Origin: CAMYMQ01 sp963730305
GTDB taxonomy: Bacteria > Pseudomonadota > Alphaproteobacteria > Bin65
Length of the DNA stretch: 64,000 bases
Direction of reading: 5' to 3'
Assembly (NCBI GenBank): GCA_963730305.1
Contig: CAVSRB010000003.1
Span: 372,001-436,000, forward strand
Of the stretch, positions 1 through 9,134 are shown piece by piece (the stretch's first letter is position 1; every line of letters starts with the position of its first letter). Under the pieces are notes generated by a model. The model was not told the origin of the DNA. It saw nothing but the letters and a program-made list of their open reading frames with translations, and did not search any database. Both the position numbers and the translations under genes were made by a program.

Positions 1-538
1 TTCGACTTTGGCGGTTTCAGTATCTTCCGGCGCGATGTCCCGTTCGACGTGTCGCCAGAAGGCCGCTTCCTTCTCGATCAGCTGCTCCTGATAACCCGGA
101 TCGGGATCGACCTCGAAGAAGTCCCAGCGGTGATTGCCCCAGATCACCGACAGGAAGGCGATATCCGCCCCGGTCAGGGCCAGATAGTGCTGGACCTGTG
201 GGTAGTAGCGGGTAACCACCGCCTCGTCCTTGGTGAAGGCCGAGACGTGCTTGCACTCGATCACACCGCCGTCGACCCGACCATCGAGATTGCCACGCAT
301 AAAGCTGTGGTCCGGGTGAACCAGATCGTCGCAGTGATCCCGACACACCGGCTGGCCGGTTTGCTGCTCGAACCAGCGGCGGTTGAGATCCTCGGTGACG
401 ATACCGATCTGGACCGGCAGCACGCCGGAGAGATCCTCGGGCGCGCGACGGCCGGTCTTTTCCTCCCACAAGGCGAGCCAATCGCCGTCCATGATTTCGT
501 CGAGCGTCCGAGCCGCCGATGCCGTGGCTTCTGTCCAT
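1..538 (-). CDS. YqaJ-type phage recombinase/exonuclease, partial, frameshifted near start
   Basis: The C-terminus runs off the left edge. From the ATG at 538 the first residues carry the family motif GIGGSDA. The frame then has to shift by one base near 496-500, at a short A run, after which it is open to position 1. Downstream are the other hallmarks of YqaJ/lambda-exonuclease-like nucleases: GNLDGRV, with the metal-binding Asp, and the ECKH motif (E-x-K) about 90 residues in, then YYPQVQHYLALTG. Known members resect DNA ends for phage-type recombination. The gene is divergent from a small XRE regulator, as in prophage remnants. Either the indel is a sequence error or the gene is dead; an in-frame ATG at 492 would lack the GIGGSDA motif. 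Confidence 0.8.
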
Positions 539-626
539 GATTTGCCTCTATGTATTGGGTAACTTCTCAGATAATATGCAATATGCCTCACAATATCAAC
601 AGTTATTGTGCCATATGCCCGATAAT
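539..626. promoter_or_regulatory. AT-rich divergent intergenic region with repeated GATAATATG
   Basis: This short stretch between the divergent YqaJ and XRE genes is much richer in A and T than its surroundings. The nonamer GATAATATG occurs at 570-578 and again at 621-629, where it overlaps the likely XRE start codon. Direct repeats placed this way are typical of autoregulatory operators of small XRE proteins. No strong Shine-Dalgarno is seen before the XRE start. Confidence 0.4.
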
Positions 627-887
627 ATGATAATTTCGCCCGAACAGTGCCGGGCCGCGCGGGGGCTGCTGGGCTGGTCCCAGCGCGATCTATCCCGGGC
701 GTCCCTGGTCAACGAGCGCACCGTAATTGACTTCGAGCGCGGCGCGCGGCGGACGTATCCCAGGACGGTTGCCGACCTGAGACGCGCCTTCGAGGAGGCG
801 GGGATCGAGTTCATCGACGAGAATGGCGGAGGTGCGGGGGTGCGGTTTAGGGAAACGAGTGAACGACGGGAAGACCGCCGATCGTAG
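627..887 (+). CDS. Small XRE-family helix-turn-helix regulator (86 aa)
   Basis: A compact one-domain regulator that starts MIISPEQCRAARGLLGWSQ. This is the usual opening of a large alphaproteobacterial family, and it is why the ATG at 627 is preferred over the upstream in-frame ATGs at 615 and 519. The HTH occupies roughly residues 4-60, and the tail contains the family signature FEEAGIEFIDENG. It is divergent from the YqaJ gene and probably controls the shared intergenic region. The last ~130 bases and some flanking sequence recur, degraded, at about 3541-3715. Confidence 0.85.
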   Translation: MIISPEQCRAARGLLGWSQRDLSRASLVNERTVIDFERGARRTYPRTVADLRRAFEEAGIEFIDENGGGAGVRFRETSERREDRRS

Positions 888-1073
888 GCTTGAGGTTGGC
901 GGAACATTTTCCGACCAATGCGCGCTTCACGGGCCCTCAGATAGCTCCTTCAATCCCAGAACGCCGTTGCGGGCCACCCCCACGGTGTAGGAGGCAGTGA
1001 AATTAGCCGCCTAGCGAGACATATAATTCAACTATGTGCGACCGGATGCGCCTTAGCACTAGTTTTCGTTTTT

Positions 1074-3183
1074 TTGAGCCCGGAGGATATTTGGGCGAAG
1101 CTTCACAATATCCCTACTACGGCAGTTCTGGGAGCAATTTTCGCGGCAGCTTGCAACACGACGATTGTACTGGTTCGATTTCAGAAAACGCTCCTGCGTT
1201 TCGGATATAAACCTTCTCTTCGATCTGCCTTTATGGCATTCGGAATTGGTCAAGTATCCAATCTGTTGTTACTCAATGTCATCGGACAAAGCTTGAGCCG
1301 CGCGACGATTTTCGATCGTCGCGAGGAGTCCCGTTCTGGCACGACCTCTTGCCGCAACTTATTGGGAACGCTTCATCGCCGCCAGCGTCCTTTTCCTGCT
1401 GGCAATTGTCGGGGCTACCTTCTTGTTGCTCAATGTCGTTCCGGATCTAGGTTCAGGCGGCGCCTATCCGATCGCGGTGCTGATTGGTCTGATATGCGTT
1501 GTTTCGGTCACGACGTTGTACGTGTTTCCGATCGAACTCGTTCGACAGCGCATGCGGGACGGAATCGCATTTCTCTGGCGCCTCAAGGCGACCATCGGCC
1601 TGACATTCCTCGCGCATGCGATGATGCTCGCCGCATATCTCATATTGCTATGGGGAATGGTGCCTGAGGCAGCGACCACATTTCGAGTTGCCGCCGCGAT
1701 TCTGGTGGTCATGTTCGCAGCCAGCCTGCCGATAAGCTTTTCTGGTTGGGGTGTCCGCGAGCTGAGTGCGATCAGTGCTTTGGCGGTCATCGGGATTGAA
1801 CCGAGCGTGGCGACTGCCGCCGCCCTTTGGATAGGGTTGATATCGCTGACCATAACCTTGATTTGGGGTGGCGCGAGCTTCTATCTGCTACTCGATCGAG
1901 ACCATACCGAAAGCGAACGCCCCACCGAATGGGACGAACACGGGAGCCTCGGTCCGATCATCGCTGTGCTTGCAGCAATGCTGATCTTCTTTCAGATCAA
2001 AATACCCGTACAAGCCGCCGCGGTTACGATCAATATCGCAGATCCAATTGCGCTCACCGGATTAGTGTATCTTTGTCTGCACCTGTGGAAGAGACGGACA
2101 TTTTGCGGCGTACCCTGGCCGTTGAGAGTACTCTTCGCCTGCGTATCGTTGAGCTTGATCATTGGCATCGTGGTTGCCATAGCGCGTTTCGGCGGCAATG
2201 AATGGGGCCTAATCAACCGCGGCGTCGGCTGGCTGTTCATTGTGGGATATATGTCACTTGGAATCGTACTGTCCTTTTCGGGAAACCAGTCCACAAGCCG
2301 AATCGTATTGAAAACATTCATCGTTGCAGGATCGATCGTTGCCGCTTTCCAAATTGTATTGGCGACCGGCCACTTCGCCGGTATCGCACTTCCGAACAAG
2401 ATGTTTGAGATGTCGAGTGCGGCGTTTGCAAACAACGCAAATGCCCATGCCTTTCAAATGATCTCGGTTTCGATTGCCGCGGTCCTGGCGATTCGGCTGC
2501 ACCTTATGGGCCGAGTGGCGGAATATGCACTCATTCTTGTCGGCGTCGCACTGTATTTTGCACAATCACGGACCGGATATGCGCTTTTCGTTCTGGTCCT
2601 TGTCTATTTCATCTTGTCTTCCCGGAGGCGAATCAGGGATGCCGTGACCAGCGCCCGTGTGTTTGCCGCTGCTCTTGCCATCGGCCTTCTGTTACCGAAC
2701 GTTGCCGCCTACGTGAAATTTCTCCTAGCGGGAGCAGATGGCGTTATCCCCAAGACCACGTCTCCGGTCATCAGGATCCTTGCCGAGCAATCGGACTCCG
2801 AGCGCTGGCAAAGCGTCGTTTGGGGCTGGCAACTGTGGCTGCACCACCCGATATTCGGCGGCGGACTGGGCGCCTTCGTTCACGATCGGGTAGCAAACGG
2901 TCAATCCTTCCTAGTCATCCATTCGGTTCCCATATGGCTCTTGAGTGATCTGGGGATCCTCGGGTTCGCGCTGATCGCATCTGCGTTTGCAGTATTGCTG
3001 TATTGTTGTCTGAAACACAGGTCGAACATCTGGATGTCCGGAACGCTGATCCTGGTGTCCTGTTATGCGATTGGCGGGCTCGTCCATGACCTGTTCTTCC
3101 AGCGCGTATTTTGGTTCTTGTTGGGCCTTTTCGTCATCAACGCACCGAACCCGAGTGGATTTCGGCATCGGGAAGCGACATAA
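1074..3183 (+). CDS. Flippase-like (LPG-synthase TM) domain joined to O-antigen ligase/polymerase domain
   Basis: The N-terminal third resembles the lysylphosphatidylglycerol-synthase transmembrane family (UPF0104). It has GIGQVSNLLLLNVIG early and the hallmark SGWGVRELS around position 1740-1770. The C-terminal ~400 residues are a polytopic O-antigen ligase/Wzy-like protein with SRTGYALF and the loop motif HHPIFGGGLGAF near 2850. Reading through needs one frame change at about 1320 (frame of 1074 to frame of 1423). The 5' end is unresolved: the frame is open from 945 and already hydrophobic upstream of TTG 1074, yet has no ATG/GTG/TTG before it, so the start may be lost by an indel or truncation. 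It probably joins or exports lipid-linked glycan. It is the only glycan gene left of the AT-rich gap and is flanked by XRE copies. Confidence 0.7.
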
Positions 3184-3311
3184 AATGGACGTGAAGTCAG
3201 CGTTTCCCTGATCCGGCCGGAGCGAGTGCAACTGCCGTGGTCCCGCCGTTCAAGAATTCGTCCGTTCGAGGGTCTGGTCGCGCGCACGGAAGAAAAAATG
3301 GTGGGCGCGGG

Positions 3312-3437
3312 TCATAGACTTAGAGACCCCGATGCTTCGGGGCAGATCGCTTCGACCGTCTCGCCCTGGTCCAGAAGGGCAGCCGCTTCCCGAAGATGAT
3401 TGATGATCTGCTCGACCGAAAAGCGCTTCCTGGGCAT
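3312..3437 (-). pseudogene. Truncated IS3-family OrfA (transposase N-terminus)
   Basis: From ATG 3437 the frame reads MPRKRFSVEQIINHLREA and then LLDQGETVEAIC. This is the helix-turn-helix start of IS3-family OrfA proteins, which are normally about 90-100 residues long. It stops after 41 residues, before the second half of the domain, and no OrfB is nearby. It marks an old insertion or excision scar between the ligase-like gene and the broken XRE copy. I could not define inverted repeats. Confidence 0.65.
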
Positions 3438-3540
3438 GGATTACCGACCACCAGCACCAGAGCTATCGTCCCGTTGGACCAGAGACCCAGACCTACAATC
3501 CACTGACAATCAAACCGGACCAGTCAGTGGGGCTGATCAA

Positions 3541-3690
3541 TACGGATCCCAGGACGGTCGCTGACCTGAGGCGCGCCTTCGAGGAGGCGGGGGTCGGATT
3601 CATCGACGAGAATGGCGGGGAGCGGGCGTGCGGTTTCGGGAAACGAGCTGAACGACGGGAAGACCGCCGATCATAGCCTTGAGATGGATG
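3541..3690 (+). pseudogene. Degenerate second copy of the XRE gene 3' end
   Basis: The sequence matches bases ~755-890 of the intact XRE gene with scattered substitutions and small indels. It encodes a recognisable DPRTVADLRRAFEEAG followed by a frameshifted tail. The similarity continues weakly into the 3' flank (about 3690-3715 against 890-925). The HTH-coding 5' half is missing. The two copies are direct repeats bracketing the ligase-like gene, so the interval 0.9-3.5 kb may have been inserted or duplicated by recombination. Confidence 0.75.
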
Positions 3691-3828
3691 GACGTTTTCC
3701 ACCGCTGCGCGTCCTTGGGGAGCAACCAGAATTTCCATTAATGGGAACCACGGACTGCAGGCGTGTCGGACAGGAATAGATTGATCAATTTATGCTTATC
3801 ATGCCTGAATATTTTCACGGGAGCATCG

Positions 3829-4285
3829 TTATTTAAGCAAGCAATTCTTTTCGAATTCTTGTCTACTTCGCTTATACGCCGCGATCCGCTCCCGTATTTC
3901 GGCGCTTTTCGCCTCAGCGGCTTCTGGCGTCATTTTCGCGACCATTTGTTCCAACACAGTCATTCCCTTATCTTTAGACTTCTCCTGCGGATTGCCGTCC
4001 CCATCCCCTAGACACGCCCGCTTTGGAAAGAAAGAATCGAATCGCGGGGCCGTCTCCGCGCTTGACGGCCTCGAGGAGATGAACTCGGCGAGATCCAGGA
4101 TCTCCTCCTCGGCATCCACTGCCACTTCCTGCAAAGCCGGTGAAGCACGGAGACGCTCGACGATCTCCTGACGAGTCACGAGTTGGCCTCAGCCGCCGGG
4201 ACACCAGTCGGGCGGCCGCAAGCTCGACCCCACCGGTTTCCTTTAGCGCGTTGGCAATAGCCAGATCGCTAAGCTTGGCGGTCAT
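3829..4285 (-). pseudogene. Decayed HTH protein resembling phage terminase small subunit
   Basis: Pieces in three frames assemble into one protein. MTAKLSDLAIANALKETGG starts at 4285, then comes RLRASPALQEVAVDAEEEILDLAE in the frame ending at 3829, then LLEAVKRGDGPAIRFFLSKAG in another frame, then a charged tail. Known relatives have an N-terminal HTH for 'IA.AL..TGG' followed by 'AVxxGxxxAxxFFL', like terminase-small-subunit or Fis-type HTH proteins. At least two frame changes are needed. It overlaps the end of the next upstream remnant, as in an operon. Function is not known beyond likely DNA binding. Confidence 0.6.
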
Positions 4286-4901
4286 GGCGTGCCCCCGGCA
4301 GCAACACGGCGTCGAAATCGCGAAGTGCCTGTTTGAGTCGCGAATCCGCACGGCATTCGTAACGCTCGAGCTTTTTAGCTGCGGGACCGCGGCCGCGATC
4401 AGGGCGGAATTCCTCACACCGGGCGTGCGCGCATCCGCCCTCTGGATCGAATGGTCAGTTCCGCACGCACTTCGTCGGGCCAGTCGAAATACGGTTTGCC
4501 CATCTGGCGAACTGCCAGGGGCTGCTTCCGAGAAAGGCGGTCTTCCAGAGCCCACCGAACAAGCTCGAGCTACTCCCCGCCCAATCGGCCCAAGGCCAAA
4601 TCTTCGTCCTTGGCCAGGGTTTGCAGCATCTGGGTCTTGGCGTTCTGAACCCGATTAAGATCGCAGAATGCCGTTGCGACCTCTCGGGCCGCATCACAAC
4701 ATCCGACCCGTCCCGAAAGGCTCGGCAACAAGTCGCGCGAGATTCTCGATCCAAGCGCGGCTTTTCGGACGCTGCCGGGCTCGAGCGACAGGCCATGTCT
4801 TAGCGCATTGCGTCTTGAGCGGTCTTGCCTTCCGCGGATTTAGGCCCGGAGCTCTTACGTGCATTCTTGCGGTTTGCATTGCACTGGCGTTCCGTGGTCA
4901 C
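4269..4901 (-). pseudogene. Decayed hypothetical protein of the 'SxGPxSxxGK ... NALRHGL' family
   Basis: Starting at a GTG at 4901, the reading gives NANRKNARKSSGPKSAEGK. After a frame change it gives NALRHGLSLE and a long helical stretch ending LGRLGGE at an in-frame TAG. It continues past the stop with LVRWALEDRLSRKQPL, then KPYFDWPDEVR, and ends with KKLERYECRADSRLKQALRDFD at a stop near 4269. I recognise this from uncharacterised proteins common in Rhizobiales genomes, whose C-terminus reads like LxRYERRALSRRKxAIRxFD. An in-frame stop as well as frame changes makes it a genuine pseudogene. Function unknown. Confidence 0.55.
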
Positions 4902-5651
4902 CGCTGTCTCCAACCAATGAAGTCTCAGATGTGCGAGTCTAGAGTTCGAATCGAACTCTAGGTCTTTGAATTCGCGTTTCTTCATGGCGCGGGCCAGGAT
5001 GACCAATCGTTCGCGTCTGGCTTCAAGTTCCTTCAGCGCCCGCTCCCACCGGCTTCGGCATCTGCAATCAGTCTATCGAGCTTCTCGTATATTTCGGCAT
5101 TGTTCAGATGCGACTGCGCCATGATTGCGCCGTACCGTAGCCGCGGCGGATAGTCGCCGTTGATCCGGTTGACGGTCTTCTTGTCGCCCCTGATATAGGC
5201 TTTGGCGTCGGCTCGATCACAAACGTGATAGGATCAGGCTCCTCGTAAATCAGGCCCAGAAGATCGTCAAGCCGTCACCCGCCCGTTCTTGAGAATTCTG
5301 AGTCTTGAACCGTTCAAGTCGTCGGATTTCCCACAGGAGACAGGTGAGACGATGGGTCCAGGAGATTTCAATGGGACCCTTGGGCTTGATTTCGATGGCC
5401 ATCCGCCCCAAGAGGCTATGGAATTCCTCTGGATCCTCCCCGTCGATCACGGGTGGGTCGCCCATCAGCTCAATAAACTCCGGCGCAATGCTTGTTCTAT
5501 CGCCGTGGAGTCGCTCGCTCGCCTGTTGGCTATTGTCGCCCGGATTTGTGCTTTCAAAGTCATCACGCATAACTTCCTCGCAGTTCGTCAGTAAAAGGTC
5601 GTCGACCAGCCGGGCTTTCGACGAAAAGCCAACTTCAAATACCGCGATCAT
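4898..5651 (-). pseudogene. Decayed hypothetical protein, first gene of the broken three-gene module
   Basis: From ATG 5651 the frame gives an acidic N-terminus and then GEDPEEFHSLLGRM and LLWEIRRLERFKTQ. Later segments in other frames read DDLLGLIYEEPDP, AKAYIRGDKKTVNRING, IMAQSHLNNAEIYEKLDRLIADAEA and LEARRERLVILARAMKKREF. The order of pieces matches a family of uncharacterised alphaproteobacterial proteins that sit directly upstream of the SxGPxSxxGK protein, so the three remnants at 3.8-5.65 kb were one operon. At least three frame changes are needed. No catalytic motif is evident. Confidence 0.5.
4939..4961. repeat. 23-bp perfect palindrome with one central base
   Basis: Two 11-base arms, CTAGAGTTCGA and TCGAACTCTAG, flank a single central A. 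It lies inside the decayed module, close to the junction of its first and second genes. The core TTCGAA resembles a tRNA T-loop, but no tRNA stem pairing can be built around it. It could be an operator, a recombination or insertion-site scar, or chance. Confidence 0.45.
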
Positions 5652-6187
5652 GAAAGGAAATTTTTTAGGGGATGTTCTGGAATATACTTGACTAGCACAA
5701 AGGATTCGCTTTTTCGCATTTCTAAATTGTTGATTTTTTGATCTTTAATCGCTTACATAGAATTGTATTGATTGGCACTGTGCCAAAATTGGTAATGCAG
5801 CTAGCCAACTTTGCATTCCAATTCGTCTACCGAAACCATTCCTTGTATCACTTCCCACGACGATAGGTTCCGAAGACACCATTTCTGGCGATCCAAATCC
5901 GGCGAATGAACGCAATTGTCGTTGCGAATACTAATAGCAACGGCATCGATTAATACCACAAGCCCAGTGGCGTATGTTGTAGACGTCTTCGCCTTGACCG
6001 CTCCGATTGGAGTTATGGATATACACGTCACGATGAAATTGGCCTTGGAGCCCAGAAAATAGAACAAAATAGGAACAAATTTGCCGCTACACCAGTCGAT
6101 TGACTAAGTTGAGATTGATGTATCGATAAGGAGCATGCCCCGTGCAGAGCATCCCCCTAATCGTAGATCGTGAAATAGGAGTACGCA
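5652..6187. other. AT-rich gap without a convincing gene; palindrome TTGGCAC-T-GTGCCAA at 5772-5786
   Basis: About 540 bases clearly richer in A and T than the rest of the window. An 88-codon minus-strand ORF (5801-6067) has no recognisable motif and I do not call it. A perfect 15-base palindrome with 7-base arms lies at 5772-5786. Just before the reductase gene are two purine-rich ribosome-site-like stretches (near 6128 and 6176). The base composition contrast suggests transferred DNA or a remnant of a lost gene at the edge of the glycan locus. Confidence 0.5.
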
Positions 6188-7103
6188 TTGTCGAAGAAGG
6201 CCTTGCTACAACGCCTTACCCCTCTGACTCTTGGTGCGGCGGCAATCGGTCAGTCCTACGGCATCGCAAATCCCAAGGAGACGATGAGCGATTCTGCAGC
6301 CCAATCGATACTTGATCGGTGCTGGGCTGTAGGGATTCGAAGCATCGATACCGCAGCAGCATACGGTGAAGCAGAGGACCGCATCGGCAGGTGGGCCCAA
6401 AGCCGCACAGTTTCTCCCCTCATCATTTCCAAATCGACGCCGCTAGGCGATGTCCCCGACGACCAGATTAGCGGCCGTGCTCGAAAGGAATATTGAGACG
6501 TCTCGATCGAAGCTGCGGGTATCGGCCCTCGACGGCTATCTTCTCCACAGCCATTCAGATTGGCGGCGGCAGTCGGTCCGCTCGGCGCTCCGGACCGCGA
6601 AGGAGCAAGGCCAGGTCCACGCCGTTGGGGTTTCCGCTTACGACGCGGACGACGTACTGGAACTGTTGTCGATTGATCGTTTCGACTTACTGCAACTTCC
6701 CTTCAGTATCTTCGACCGGCGTGCCGAGGCGACCGGGTTGCTCGACCGCGCCCAGGACCAGGGCATTCTCGTTTTCGCGCGAAGCATATTCTTACAGGGC
6801 TTGCTGTTCCTTGACCCCTCCCAGCTTTCGCCGGCGTTCAGGGCAGCCGCGCCGCAGCTTGAAAAGCTTCGCTCCCTGGCCGCCGAAGCAGGCTGCGACC
6901 TGACTGCCATCGCGATCAAGGCTGCCGAGAAGGCGGATGGGGTCGCATCGGCGATCGTTGGCTTTTACTCCACCGAGCAGGTTGACCAAGCCGCCAGCGC
7001 CATCGCAACGTCCGTGGATGAATCCGTAATCGCAGAAGCCTTCAAGATAGCAGAAGCACTTCCCGAGGGTCTCCGTGATCCGCGTCGGTGGCCGCGGAAC
7101 TGA
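6188..7103 (+). CDS. Aldo/keto reductase, frameshifted
   Basis: A TTG at 6188 is preceded by AGGAG at a good distance and opens with LTLGAAAIGQSYG. IRSIDTAAAYGEAEDRIG follows, containing the family's catalytic Asp and Tyr (D-T-A-x-x-Y-G). A frame change near 6460 links this to the second part (LDGYLLHSHSDW, AVGVSAYDADDVLELL, FDLLQLPFSIFDRR), which ends at 7103. The catalytic Lys expected after the Tyr lies in SKSTPLGD. Members of this family in glycan loci reduce or oxidise sugar or side-chain carbonyls. It converges on the asparagine synthetase gene and is the only glycan-locus gene on the plus strand near this edge. Confidence 0.7.
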
Positions 7104-7131
7104 TCCACAGAATGCGGCCTCGGCGGCCAAC

Positions 7132-9055
7132 CTAATTGTTGGAGGCTCCATAGCCTTCAGCCGCCTCGCGCGCCACCCAAGCCTGAAGAGCGATCAAGGT
7201 CCAGAGCTTCTCCGAGGTATCGCGGCGGCGGGAGTCGAGGTCTGCCGAGCCAGCGGCTGGGCAGATCGGTTTTCGCTAGACCCAGATCGCGGAGGCGGTT
7301 CGGATCGGCGACCATTTCGGCCATACTCGCGCAGCGGCCCGGTCAGCCACTGGGCGATCGGGATTTCGAAGCCGCGCTTGGGCCGATCGAAGACTTCGTC
7401 CGGGAGCATGTCTGCGAACGCGTCGCGCAGCACCGCCTTGCCGCGCCCGGCCTGTAGCTTGTAGGCGGCGGGCATGGCGAAGGCCGCCTCGACCACGCGA
7501 TGATCGAGCATCGGGCACCGCACCTCCAGGCCATGGGCCATGCTCATCCGGTCGACTTTGACCAACATGTCGCCAGGCAGGCCGATCCGCGTGTCGGCGT
7601 GCAGCATGGCGCCGACCGGGTCCAACGTCTCTGCTTCGGATCGAGCCGATTTGACCAGCGCTTCGACGGGGTCGCCGCCACTCGCGGAGGCGCCATCGCG
7701 CGTGAGCGCCGCGACTTCCGAGCTATCCATTGTCCGCATCCAGCCCGCCTGCCGGGCGCACGGGATCGCCGCCGGCATGGGCGACGAACCGGCGAAGGCG
7801 GCGCGCCCGCTCGCTCCAGCGACCGGACTTGCTCTCCGGCAACAGGCTCACGGCGGGCTCGATCAGGCCGCGGCGGACAAAGCCTGGTAGCCTGCGATAG
7901 TCGTCGGCGCGAAGCTCACCCTGATATTTGCGGTAACCGCCAAAGACCTCGTCAGCCCCGTCTCCGGACAAGGCGACGGTAACGTGCTTGCGGGTCGCGC
8001 CCGAGACCAGCCAGGTCGGGATCGCCGAACTGTCGGCGAACGGCTCGTCTAGGCCGTCGTAAACCGCGCCAACTGCGGCGAGCGCATCGTCGGCGGTGAC
8101 GGCGATCTCGGTATGGTCGGTTCCGAGCGCCTCGGCTACAGCCCGGGCCGCCGGCCGCTCCTCGTAGTAGTCGGCGGCCCCCTCGAAGCCGATGGTGAAG
8201 GTGCGCACCCTGGACGCGCTACGGGCCATGCAGGCGGTGACGATGGCGCTGTCGATCCCGCCCGACAGGAAGGCGCCAACCGGCACATCAGCAACCAGCC
8301 GGTCGGCAACAGCTTGTTCGAGGCGCTGCCGCAGGTCCGACGCAGCCGCCTGCGCGTTGTCATACGAGGCCGGGCGTTCGGACGCCGGCTGGTGCCAACG
8401 CTCGATCGTGAAGCCGTCGGGAGACAACTGCGCCAAATGCCCCCCCGGCACCTTGGCGACGCCGGACAGGATTGACCGCGGCTCGGGCACATAGCGCAGA
8501 GCGAGATAGAGGTGCAGCGACTTCGGGATCGATCGATCCGCGCGCGCCGTCGAGATGCTGGAGGGCGCGCACATCGGACGCGAAGATCAGCCTAGAGCCA
8601 TCGCGCCTATAGGCCAGCGGCTTCTTGCCGTACCGGTCGCGGGCGAGTGTCAGGGTCCGGTTCCGGGCATCCCAGATCGCAAAGGCGAACATGCCAACCA
8701 GCCGCGGCAACAGACCCCGCCCCCATTCGCGCCAGCCGGCGAGCAGGACCTCGGTATCGCAGTCGGACGCGAACACGTGGCCCTTGGCCGCCAGTTCCGC
8801 GCGGAGCGCCCGGTAGTTGTAGATCATGCCGTTGTAGGTGATCGCCAAGCCGTCGCGGACCATCGGCTGGGCACCAGCTGCCGACAGGTCGACGATGGCG
8901 AGCCGCCGGTGGCCGAGCAGGCAACGCTCGTCGGACCAGACGCCCTCACCGTCCGGGCCGCGCGGCGCCAGACGCGCAAGCGCTCGGCGCATCCGGGTGT
9001 GCGCGACGTCGGTATCAAGACCGTCGAAATCGACGATGCCAGCGAGGCCGCACAT
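7132..9055 (-). CDS. Asparagine synthetase (glutamine-hydrolysing)-like, copy 1, frameshifted
   Basis: Starts MCGLAGIVDFDG with the Cys2 glutaminase nucleophile. LGHRRLAIVDLS and YNGMIYNYRALR belong to the amidotransferase domain. The synthetase domain has the ATP PP-loop LSGGIDSAIV and LSGDGADEVFGGY. Frame changes are needed near 8530, 7770 and twice around 7230-7340. The final frame ends KLWTLIALQAWVAREAAEG, the normal AsnB C-terminus, at a TAG at 7132. Length ~640 residues fits the family. In O-antigen loci such proteins (for example WbpS) are associated with amidation of uronic acids, which would suit the WbpB/D/E-like genes nearby; that substrate is inferred. Confidence 0.85.
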
Positions 9056-9134
9056 CAGAACATCACCTGTTCAAGGACATCGGCTTCCTGGCGATTGCAG
9101 GGCGATCCAGCAAACCGGACCAACCGCCGCCCCA

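Noticed and set aside
4931..4965. tRNA T-arm-like TTCGAATC
   Set aside because: It lies in a perfect palindrome and no acceptor, D or anticodon stem can be built around it.
5801..6067. 88-codon minus-strand ORF in the AT-rich gap
   Set aside because: No motif, no ribosome site and no sign of coding bias; not called.
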